64,000 nt of DNA from Streptomyces fuscichromogenes (GTDB lineage Bacteria; Actinomycetota; Actinomycetes; Streptomycetales; Streptomycetaceae). How positions within the stretch are numbered: position 1 is the stretch's first letter; each line of letters starts with the position of its first letter. The stretch spans positions 124,001 to 188,000 of the forward strand of contig NZ_BMML01000014.1 in NCBI RefSeq assembly GCF_014645815.1. The letters are read 5' to 3'. Below, piece after piece: positions 33,493 to 40,536 of the stretch. The notes under the pieces are model-generated. The model ran no database searches. It saw nothing but the letters and a program-made list of their open reading frames with translations, and was not told the DNA's origin. The position numbers and the translations under genes were made by a program.

Positions 33493-34385
33493 GAAAACTC
33501 CCCGTGGTCGGCCCCCTCGTGGGCCGGCTCATGACGACGCACGCGTGGCGGTCGTACGAGCGGCTCGACCGGGTGAAGTGGTCCCGGCTGGCCGCCGCCA
33601 TGACCTTCATCAGCTTCATCTCGCTCTTCCCGCTGCTGACCGTGGGCGCCGCGATCGGGGCCGCCACGCTGAGCGAGTCCCGGCAGCAGGACATCCAGAA
33701 GAAGATCGCCGACCAGGTGCCCGGCATCTCCGACCAGCTGGACATCCACTCCCTGGTGCAGAACGCCGGCACGGTCGGCCTGATCGCCGGTGCCGTCCTG
33801 CTGTTCACCGGCATCAACTGGGTCGGCCAGATGCGGGACTGCCTGCGCGCGGTGTGGCAGCTGGCCGACAAGGACCAGAACCCGATCCTCGCCAAGGCCA
33901 AGGACAGCGTGATCCTGGTCGGCTTCGGCGGCGCGGTGCTCGTCACGTTCGCCGTGTCCACCATCGCCTCGGCGGCGGTCGGCTGGACATCCCGGCAGCT
34001 CGGCATCGCCGAACACAGCTGGGGCAGCATCCTGCTCCGTACCGCCGCGTTCGCCGTCGCCGTGACGGCCGACTTCCTGCTCCTGCTCTACGTCCTCACC
34101 CTGCTGCCCGGCGTGGAACCGTCGCGCCGCCGCCTGCTGGTCGCGGCCCTGATCGGCGCGGTCGGCTTCGAACTCCTCAAACTGCTGCTCAGCGGCTACA
34201 TCCAGGGCGTCGCCGGGAAGAGCATGTACGGCGCGTTCGGCGTCCCGGTGGCCCTGCTGCTGTGGATCAACTTCACCGCCAGGATCGTCCTGTTCTGCGC
34301 CGCCTGGACGGCGGAGGAGACCACCGCCGAGTTCAGGGACGAGGCCGCCGGCGCACCAGATCCGGCAGCGGCCAACGGCGGTTGA
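33480..34385 (+). CDS. YihY/BrkB family inner-membrane protein
   Basis: 301 residues. It has about six membrane segments, starting with KWSRLAAAMTFISFISLFPL and including LIAGAVLLFTGINWVGQMRD, LVGFGGAVLVTFAVSTIASA and LLLLYVLTLLPGV, and the YGAFGVPVALLLWINFTARI end typical of YihY/BrkB. The biochemical role is unknown across the family. It overlaps gtrA by 13 bases at its start and the convergent dacA by 53 bases at its end, an unusually long tail-to-tail overlap for this window. Confidence 0.85.
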   Translation: MDWLRKLPVVGPLVGRLMTTHAWRSYERLDRVKWSRLAAAMTFISFISLFPLLTVGAAIGAATLSESRQQDIQKKIADQVPGISDQLDIHSLVQNAGTVGLIAGAVLLFTGINWVGQMRDCLRAVWQLADKDQNPILAKAKDSVILVGFGGAVLVTFAVSTIASAAVGWTSRQLGIAEHSWGSILLRTAAFAVAVTADFLLLLYVLTLLPGVEPSRRRLLVAALIGAVGFELLKLLLSGYIQGVAGKSMYGAFGVPVALLLWINFTARIVLFCAAWTAEETTAEFRDEAAGAPDPAAANGG

Positions 34386-35595
34386 CCAGGAACGCGGCGC
34401 CGGTCAGCAGCACCAGTGCGCCGCCCGCGATCGCCAGCGCGATCCCGACCCCGCCGGAGCCCTGGGCGGAGGCGGCGGCCACCGGCTTCGAGCTCACGCC
34501 GGCGTCCTTCCCGACGGCGGTGGCCCGCGGCTCGGGACTGGTGCCCACGGCCCCCTTGGGCGGCACCAGCTCACCCACCGGCGTCACCTTCCCGGCCGCC
34601 TGGAAGCCCCAGTCGAACAGCTTGGCGGTCTCCTTGTAGACCTCGTTGTGCTCCTTCTTCTCCGGGTTCATCGCGGTGACCAGCAGCACCCGGCCGTTCC
34701 GCTCGGCGACCCCGGTGAAGGTGGCACCCGCGTTGGTGGTGTTGCCGTTCTTCACGCCCGCGATGCCCTGGTACACCGGGACGTCGGTGTCACCGCTCAG
34801 CAGCCGGTTGGTGTTCTGGATCTCGAAGGTCCCACGGACCGCCTTGCCCTTCGCGTTCTTCGCCGTGTCGCCGGGGAACGCGGCCCGCACGGTCGAGCAG
34901 TACTCCCGGAAGTCCTTCTTCTGCAGCCCGGAACGCGCGAACAGCGACAGGTCGTACGCCGACGACACCTGCCCCGGCTGGTCGTACCCGTCCGGACTCA
35001 CCACATGGGTGTCCAGCGCCTGGAGTTCGTCCGCGTGCTGCTGCATGTCCCGGACGGTCTGCTCGACCCCGCCGTTCATCGCGGACAGCACATGCACGGC
35101 GTCGTTGCCGGAGCGCAGGAACACGCCGAGCCAGAGGTCGTGGACCGTGTAGGTCTGGCCCTCCTTTATCCCGACCATGCTGGAGCCGGCGCCGATGCCC
35201 GCGAGGTCGGCCGGCACCACCTTGTGCGGGGTCGACCTCGGGAACCGGGGCAGCACGGTGTCCGCGAACAGCATCTTCAGGGTGCTCGCCGGGGGCAGCC
35301 GCCAGTGCGCGTTGTGCGCGGCGAGCACCTCGCCCGACTCGGCGTCGGAGACGATCCAGGAACGCGCCGTGACGTCCTTCGGCAGCACCGGCACCCCGGC
35401 GGCCGGGTTCACCTGGGTACCGGGCTGCCCCAGCCGGGTACCGCCGACCGTCGACATGTCCGCCGGGGGAGTGGCCGACGGAGTGGCCGAGGGGGTCGGC
35501 GCGGCGAGCGCGGCCGGCGCGGTGAGCGACAGGGACAGCAGGGCGGCGGAGGTGACCAGCAGCACACGGCTGGCCTTGGGCTTCGGAGCGGGCAC
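34333..35595 (-). CDS. dacA: D-alanyl-D-alanine carboxypeptidase (low-molecular-weight PBP)
   Basis: 420 residues from GTG 35595, seven bases after TACGTT (leaderless); the open frame extends to 36012 but lacks a signal there. Signal peptide SRVLLVTSAALLSLSLTAPA, then the SxxK serine in PASTLKMLFAD, SxN in LRSGNDAVH and the third motif as GVKNGNT, where most relatives have KTG. A C-terminal membrane anchor (IALAIAGGALVLLTGAAFLV) is followed by a basic tail. It trims the terminal D-alanine from peptidoglycan stem peptides outside the membrane. Confidence 0.88.
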   Translation of the reverse strand: MPAPKPKASRVLLVTSAALLSLSLTAPAALAAPTPSATPSATPPADMSTVGGTRLGQPGTQVNPAAGVPVLPKDVTARSWIVSDAESGEVLAAHNAHWRLPPASTLKMLFADTVLPRFPRSTPHKVVPADLAGIGAGSSMVGIKEGQTYTVHDLWLGVFLRSGNDAVHVLSAMNGGVEQTVRDMQQHADELQALDTHVVSPDGYDQPGQVSSAYDLSLFARSGLQKKDFREYCSTVRAAFPGDTAKNAKGKAVRGTFEIQNTNRLLSGDTDVPVYQGIAGVKNGNTTNAGATFTGVAERNGRVLLVTAMNPEKKEHNEVYKETAKLFDWGFQAAGKVTPVGELVPPKGAVGTSPEPRATAVGKDAGVSSKPVAAASAQGSGGVGIALAIAGGALVLLTGAAFLVNRRWPLPDLVRRRPRP

Positions 35596-35602
35596 GGACG
35601 AG

Positions 35603-35608
35603 AACGTA
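35603..35608 (-). promoter_or_regulatory. -10 element of a leaderless promoter (dacA)
   Basis: TACGTT on the minus strand, 7 bases before GTG 35595; this placement also decides the start. Confidence 0.6.
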
Positions 35609-35674
35609 CCTGCCCCGGACACCGAAGTCCCGTCACCGACCCCACCCCGGAACCGGAACCGGACACCGCCCGGA

Positions 35675-35680
35675 GATACT
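35675..35680 (+). promoter_or_regulatory. -10 element of a leaderless promoter (35687 gene)
   Basis: GATACT, 6 bases before ATG 35687. The same hexamer and spacing precede the response regulator gene at 40370. Confidence 0.6.
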
Positions 35681-35686
35681 GAACCC

Positions 35687-35926
35687 ATGAAGCTCAGCCG
35701 TCGGGTCTCCTGGTTCCTGCTCGTGTTCGGGGTGTGGAGCTGGTTCATCTGGATCACTTTCGTCAAGAACCTCGTCAAGGACGGCAGCGGGCTCGCCTTC
35801 GACGACGGCCACCCCACGGCGTACTTCTGGATCCACCTGACCCTGGCCGTCGTGTCCTTCGTATTGGGGACGGTCATCGGGGTCATCGGGTTGCGCGGAG
35901 TGCGCGCGCTGCGCCGTACGTCATAG
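35687..35926 (+). CDS. SCO4848-type small membrane protein
   Basis: 79 residues with two hydrophobic segments, VSWFLLVFGVWSWFIWITFV and FWIHLTLAVVSFVLGTVIGV, linked by a polar loop (KDGSGLAFDDGHPTAY) and ending in basic residues. It matches from memory the actinobacterial SCO4848 family, which is conserved next to this D-Ala-D-Ala carboxypeptidase but has no known function. It is transcribed divergently from dacA with a 91-base gap holding both leaderless promoters. Confidence 0.75.
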   Translation: MKLSRRVSWFLLVFGVWSWFIWITFVKNLVKDGSGLAFDDGHPTAYFWIHLTLAVVSFVLGTVIGVIGLRGVRALRRTS

Positions 35927-36042
35927 CGACGCCACGGGGAGCGGCACGGCGGCCCCCTGTGGAAAAGCTGTGAAATCCGGGGGAAACAAGCCCTCGGTAA
36001 GTTCTTCCTCATCTAGTCGGATCACTCTTCCCCCACGAGAAA

Positions 36043-36082
36043 CACCTGTGGTTAGGTGAGCCGCGTCACTTAGGGGAGTGAC
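36043..36082. promoter_or_regulatory. two small inverted repeats before the solute-binding protein gene
   Basis: CACCT-N6-AGGTG (36043-36058) and GTCACT-N6-AGTGAC (36065-36082), both just upstream of the GGGGAGGG ribosome binding site. They may be regulator sites or a leader hairpin. Confidence 0.4.
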
Positions 36083-36102
36083 ATTTGGGGAGGGCACCAA
36101 CC

Positions 36103-37659
36103 ATGCGATCTGTTCGCATGCGGATTCTCGTGACACTGGTCGTTCTGGCGGTCGTGGGAATCGGTGGCTGGCAGTTGCTGCCGTCGCAGGAGAACAAGGG
36201 CAGGACGATCACCGTCGGCACGACCGACGCCGTCACCTCGCTCGACCCGGCCGGTGCCTACGACGCCGGTTCCTGGGCGCTGTTCAACAACGTCTTCCAG
36301 ACACTGATGACCTTCGAGCCCGGAGGTGTCCAGCCGGTCCCGGACGCCGCCCAGAGCTGCAAGTTCACCGACTCGGGTCTGCGGACGTACCGCTGTGTGG
36401 TGCGCGACGGGATCAGCTTCCCGAGCGGCCGGGCGATGACCGCCGAGGACGTGAAGTACTCCTTCGACCGGGTCAAGAAGATCAACTCGGATGTCGGCCC
36501 GGCCTCGCTGCTCTCGACGCTCGCCTCGGTGACCGCCTCCGGCCGGACCGTCACCTTCCACCTGTCGTCCCCGGACGCGACGTTCCCGTTCAAGCTGGCC
36601 ACCGGCGCCGGCGCGATCGTCGACAAGGACAGGTACCCCGCGGACAAGCTGCGCACCGACAACGCGGTCGACGGCACCGGCCCGTACACCCTGACGTCGT
36701 ACACGAAGGACAAGCAGGCGAGTCTGCAGCCCAACAGCAGCTACCAGGGCGGGCTGAGCGGCACCGGCCGCCCCGTCGAACTGCGCTACTACGCCGACTC
36801 GGCCAAGCTCGCCGCCGCGTACAAGGCCAAGCAGATCGACGTGGCGACCCGGACGCTGCCGCCCGCCATGGTCTCCAAGCTCTCGCCGAGCGACCCCGAC
36901 CAGCGGGTCCTGGAGTCGGACAGCTCCGAGACCCGCAACCTGTACCTGAACACCCGCAAGAGCTCGCCCCTGCACGACGTGCTGGTCCGCCGGGCCCTCG
37001 CCTGGCTGGTCGACCGCGAGCAACTGGCCTCGACCGTGTACGACGGCACGGTGGAACCGCTGTACTCGCTGATCCCGACCGGCCTCACCGGCCACACCAC
37101 CTCCTTCTTCGACACCTACCCGACCCAGAGCGTCGCCAAGGCGAAGGCGCTCCTGACGGAGGCCGGCATCAGCACCCCCGTCACGTTCTCCTTCGGGTAC
37201 GGCATCGGCCACGGCGCGGGAGCCGAGGAGGCCGCCGCGCTGAAGAAGCAGCTGGAGGCGGGCGGCCTGTTCAAGGTCGACGTCAAGGGCTACGAGTGGA
37301 CCGACTTCCAGAAGTCCTGGGCCGAGGGGAAGATGGACGCCTGGGCGGTCGGCTGGGTCGCAGACTATCCCGACCCGGACACCTTCGGCGCCTCCCTGGT
37401 CGGCAGCGACTCCGTGATGAGCACCGGCTACAGCAACAAGATCGTCGACCACCTCCTCCAGGACAGCCAGCGCTACGCCGACCGCAGCCAGGCCGACCAG
37501 GACTTCCGCAACGTACAGACGGACGTGGCGGACGACGTCCCGCTGATCCCGCTGTGGCAGCGCACGGACTACGTCCTCAGCAGCGAGGACGTGGGCGGGG
37601 CCCAGTACCTCACGGACAGCACGGGCATCTTCCGCCTGTGGAGCCTGAACTGGATCTGA
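36103..37659 (+). CDS. extracellular solute-binding protein family 5 (peptide/nickel type)
   Basis: 518 residues from ATG 36103 with GGGGAGGG upstream; a TTG at 36085 is open but overlaps that site. The N-terminus is a plain membrane anchor (ILVTLVVLAVVGIGGWQLL) with no lipobox cysteine. The body is SBP family 5: TTDAVTSLDPAGAYDAGSW, SGRAMTAEDVKYSFDRVKK, VRRALAWLVDREQLA and WVADYPDPDTFGASL. Such proteins feed oligopeptide or metal-chelate ABC importers, but no permease or ATPase gene is adjacent. It may serve a transporter elsewhere or act as a sensor. Confidence 0.83.
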   Translation: MRSVRMRILVTLVVLAVVGIGGWQLLPSQENKGRTITVGTTDAVTSLDPAGAYDAGSWALFNNVFQTLMTFEPGGVQPVPDAAQSCKFTDSGLRTYRCVVRDGISFPSGRAMTAEDVKYSFDRVKKINSDVGPASLLSTLASVTASGRTVTFHLSSPDATFPFKLATGAGAIVDKDRYPADKLRTDNAVDGTGPYTLTSYTKDKQASLQPNSSYQGGLSGTGRPVELRYYADSAKLAAAYKAKQIDVATRTLPPAMVSKLSPSDPDQRVLESDSSETRNLYLNTRKSSPLHDVLVRRALAWLVDREQLASTVYDGTVEPLYSLIPTGLTGHTTSFFDTYPTQSVAKAKALLTEAGISTPVTFSFGYGIGHGAGAEEAAALKKQLEAGGLFKVDVKGYEWTDFQKSWAEGKMDAWAVGWVADYPDPDTFGASLVGSDSVMSTGYSNKIVDHLLQDSQRYADRSQADQDFRNVQTDVADDVPLIPLWQRTDYVLSSEDVGGAQYLTDSTGIFRLWSLNWI

Positions 37660-37667
37660 CGGGCTGA

Positions 37668-37707
37668 CACCCGGCGCACCCCACGTGACGCGGGCGGGCG
37701 CCGGGTG
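37668..37707 (+). terminator. hairpin between the solute-binding protein and HATPase genes
   Basis: CACCCGGCGC and GCGCCGGGTG, perfect 10-bp arms with a 20-base loop. No T-run follows, and the right arm ends at the next gene's ribosome binding site, so it could be an RNA switch or coupling hairpin. Confidence 0.45.
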
Positions 37708-37717
37708 AGGAGCAGAC

Positions 37718-38119
37718 GTGCTGAGACGCAACGCCTTCCGGCTGCCCAGGCACCCGGCGTCCGTCGGCCTGGCCCGGCACCGGGTCCGGGACCACCTGGC
37801 CGCCTGGGGCCACGGCCCGGACACCCCGGCGGTCGGCGACGCCCTGCTCCTCGTCTCCGAACTCGCCACCAACGTCGTCCGGCACGGCCCCCTGCGGGAG
37901 CGGGAGTTCGAGGTGGCGGTCACCGCCCTGGCGGACGGCTCCTGCCTGCTGGAGGTCTCGGACGAGGGCCGCGCCGAGCCCAGACCGCGGATCGTGCGCG
38001 AGGACGACGAGACGGGCCGGGGCCTGCACCTGGTGGAGACGATCGCGGCGGCCTGGGGAGTGTGGAGCAGGGGATCCCACGGCAAGACCGTGTGGGCCTT
38101 GATCTCGGTCGACCTGTAG
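37718..38119 (+). CDS. RsbW-like ATP-binding protein (HATPase)
   Basis: 133 residues, GTG start with GAGGAG upstream. GHKL-type ATPase domain: LLVSELATNVVRHG is the N-box, CLLEVSDEGRAEPRPR the G1 box, and TGRGLHLVETIAAAWGV the G2 region. Streptomyces carry dozens of such single-domain proteins, related to anti-sigma kinases RsbW/SpoIIAB. Most have no assigned partner, and no anti-anti-sigma gene is adjacent here. It follows the solute-binding protein gene by 58 bases and may share its transcript. Confidence 0.83.
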   Translation: MLRRNAFRLPRHPASVGLARHRVRDHLAAWGHGPDTPAVGDALLLVSELATNVVRHGPLREREFEVAVTALADGSCLLEVSDEGRAEPRPRIVREDDETGRGLHLVETIAAAWGVWSRGSHGKTVWALISVDL

Positions 38120-38143
38120 GTATTGCGGCTGCGGCGCCGTCGT

Positions 38144-38228
38144 GGCTGGTCGCGCAGTTCCCCGCGCCCCTAAAAGAAGGGCGTTGCAGTGCGCCCCTTT
38201 AGGGGCGCGGGGAACTGCGCGACCAGCC
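38144..38228. repeat. two dispersed repeat copies forming a perfect 31-bp inverted repeat
   Basis: The forward copy at 38144-38174 and its exact complement at 38198-38228 are separated by 23 bases, between the ends of two convergent genes. The transcript from either strand would form a very stable hairpin, so this is probably a two-way terminator. Confidence 0.8.
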
Positions 38229-38250
38229 CCCACGCACCCGCGCCCGAAAC

Positions 38251-39684
38251 TCAGCCGCAACGCAATGTCACCGTCACCGCCAGCCCCTCCCCGGGCGCCG
38301 TCCGCACGGACACCTCACCCCCGTGCGCCTCCACCACCCCCTGCACGATCGCCATCCCCAGCCCGCTCCCCTCCCCGCTCCCCACCCGGAAGAACCGGTC
38401 GAAGATCCGCCCCGCGTCCTCCTCCTTCAGCCCCGGCCCCTCGTCGGCCACCCACACCCGCACCACCCCGTCCACCCGCTCCACCCCCAACCGCACGGTG
38501 GCGTCGCACGGCGTGTGGACCCGCACGTTGGCCATCAGGTTCCCCAGCACCTGCCGCAGCCCCGACTCGTCCGCGCGCACCAGCACCGCCCCGTCGGCGC
38601 TGACGGCCACCGGCCGGCCGGGCTGCTGCGCCCGCAGGTCCTCCGCCGCGTCCCGTACCAGCCGGCTCACGTCGACGTTCCGGAACCGGATCTCCGGCCG
38701 CTGGTCGAGCCGGGCGAGCAGCAGCAGCTCGTCCACCAGTCGGCCCATCCGGTCGACCTCCCCCTGCATCCGGCCCCAGGCCCGGCGCCGTTCCCCGGGC
38801 TCGCTCAGCATCCCCTTCTCGTACAGCTGGAGATAGCCGCGGATGGCGGCGAGCGGGGTGCGCAGCTCGTGCGAGGCGTCGCCGACGAACCGGCGCAGCT
38901 GGGCCGCGCTGTGCTCGCGGGTCCGGTAGGCCGTCTCCACCTGGTGCAGCATCGAGTTGAGGGCGAGCCGCAGCTGTTCGACCTCCTCCGTCGGGTGCTG
39001 GCTGGAGGGCACCCGACGGGTCAGGTCGCCCTCGGCGATCGCCGACGACGTCTCCACCATGTCCTCCAGCGGCAGCAGCCGTTGCCGCACGCTGTACATG
39101 GTCAGACAGCACAGCAGCGCGAGCAGCAGCGTGCCGACCGCGAAGTCGAGCCGGAGCGCCTTGGCTATGCCCTGGTGCAGCAGCTCGGTCGAGGTGGCCA
39201 GCAGGATGTAGGGGCCGTCGGCGAGCCGGGTCGCCGTCACCCGGTAGGACGACCCGTGCACGTCGACGTCGTGCGGGGCGGGCGCGGCGGCGAGGGCGCG
39301 CGGGTCGGGCACGGCGGCCGCGAGGGCGCGCTGGGCCTCGGTCGGCCTCATGTCGAAGACGGAGATCGCGTCGCCCCGGGCGTCGATGACCGTGAAGATC
39401 GAGTCCGGTGCCGGGTCGGACTCGGTGGGGACGATCCGGTCGCGGATCACACCGAGTGCGCTCAGCGAGTCGACCTGCCGCAGCGTCAGCCCCGAACTCC
39501 CCAGCGAGGTACGCATCTTGAGCAGCTCGGAGTCCACCTGGTCGAGCAGGTACAGCCGCATGCCCATGATGCTCACGGTGGTCGCCACCACGATGCCGAC
39601 GGCGAGCAGCCCCACGTTGGCGAGAGTGAGCTTGCCGCGCAGCGAGTGCAGACCGTGCCGGTGCCGGCGCTTGCCGAGGCTCAT
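38251..39684 (-). CDS. sensor histidine kinase
   Basis: 477 residues; its ATG overlaps the response regulator stop (ATGA). First membrane segment LANVGLLAVGIVVATTVSIM, an extracytoplasmic domain of about 120 residues, a second segment AVGTLLLALLCCLTMY, then a HAMP domain (PLEDMVETSSAIAEGDLTRR). The phospho-accepting histidine is in GDASHELRTPLAAIRGYLQL, the N box is VLGNLMANVRVHT (the usual second Asn is Arg), and the G boxes are VADEGPGL and GSGLGMAI. It should phosphorylate the OmpR-type regulator encoded just upstream. The stimulus is unknown; the divergent MMPL exporter is a likely target. Confidence 0.9.
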   Translation of the reverse strand: MSLGKRRHRHGLHSLRGKLTLANVGLLAVGIVVATTVSIMGMRLYLLDQVDSELLKMRTSLGSSGLTLRQVDSLSALGVIRDRIVPTESDPAPDSIFTVIDARGDAISVFDMRPTEAQRALAAAVPDPRALAAAPAPHDVDVHGSSYRVTATRLADGPYILLATSTELLHQGIAKALRLDFAVGTLLLALLCCLTMYSVRQRLLPLEDMVETSSAIAEGDLTRRVPSSQHPTEEVEQLRLALNSMLHQVETAYRTREHSAAQLRRFVGDASHELRTPLAAIRGYLQLYEKGMLSEPGERRRAWGRMQGEVDRMGRLVDELLLLARLDQRPEIRFRNVDVSRLVRDAAEDLRAQQPGRPVAVSADGAVLVRADESGLRQVLGNLMANVRVHTPCDATVRLGVERVDGVVRVWVADEGPGLKEEDAGRIFDRFFRVGSGEGSGLGMAIVQGVVEAHGGEVSVRTAPGEGLAVTVTLRCG

Positions 39685-40370
39685 GTCAGGCCGTATCCGA
39701 CGCCCCGCCGGGTGGTGATCACCGGGGCTCCCAGGGCGTCGAGCTTGCGCCGCAGATAGCTGATGTAGGTCTCCACGACGGTCGACTCGGACGGTATGTG
39801 CTCGTACTGCCAGACGTGTTTGAGCAGTTGCTCCTTCGGCACGATCCGGCCGCCGTTGCGGACCAGGAAGCGCAGCAGCGCGTACTCGGTCGGGGTCAGC
39901 TCGACGGTGCGGCCGGCGCGGTGCACCGAGTACGTCGTCTCGTCCAGCTCCAGGTCGCCGTAGCACAGCGGCGGGCGCTGCTGGATGACGTCCGCCGGGC
40001 GGGTGCGGCGCAGCACGGCGCCGATCCGGGCGACCACCTCGTCGATGTTGAACGGCTTGGTGATGTAGTCGTCACCGTAGCCGAGCGCCCCGACTATCTC
40101 GGCGGGCGCGTCCCGGGCGGTCAGGAACACCAGCGCCAGGTCCGGCCGCCGGGCACGCAGCTCCCGCCCCAGCGCCCGCCCGTCGCCGTCCGGCAGCATC
40201 ACGTCGAGCAGGGCCGCGTCCGGCCGGGTGCGCTCGGCCAGCGCGAGGGCGTCCCGGACCGTACCGGCCGTCATCACCTCGAACCGGTGGTAGCGCAGGG
40301 CGATGGCGAGGACGTCCGCGATGCTGGGCTCGTCCTCCACGATCAGCACGGTGCTGCCTGGAGCCGTCAT
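39681..40370 (-). CDS. OmpR-family response regulator
   Basis: 229 residues from ATG 40370, six bases after GATACT. The receiver domain has the acidic pair in LIVEDEPSIAD, the phosphorylated aspartate in PDAALLDVMLPDGDG, T in VFLTARD and the lysine in ITKPFNIDEV. The C-terminal winged helix includes LTPTEYALLRFLVRNGGR and VVETYISYLRRKLDALG. It is the first gene of the pair with the sensor kinase and diverges from the MMPL transporter gene. Control of the exporter is a reasonable guess from this arrangement. Confidence 0.92.
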   Translation of the reverse strand: MTAPGSTVLIVEDEPSIADVLAIALRYHRFEVMTAGTVRDALALAERTRPDAALLDVMLPDGDGRALGRELRARRPDLALVFLTARDAPAEIVGALGYGDDYITKPFNIDEVVARIGAVLRRTRPADVIQQRPPLCYGDLELDETTYSVHRAGRTVELTPTEYALLRFLVRNGGRIVPKEQLLKHVWQYEHIPSESTVVETYISYLRRKLDALGAPVITTRRGVGYGLT

Positions 40371-40376
40371 GCCCCC

Positions 40377-40382
40377 AGTATC
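40377..40382 (-). promoter_or_regulatory. -10 element of a leaderless promoter (response regulator)
   Basis: GATACT on the minus strand, 6 bases before ATG 40370. Confidence 0.6.
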
Positions 40383-40536
40383 GGCGCCGCCGCCGACGGC
40401 CGGGGGCGCGCAGCTTTGGAGTTCCTTGAGAGTCATGCGCGCCCGGTGTCCCGGCGTGCGGCCCGCTGCCGATCCTGGTGCCCAGGACCTGGGGGACCGA
40501 CCGACCGAAGTGATCTACGACAAGGAGCTGTTGAGC

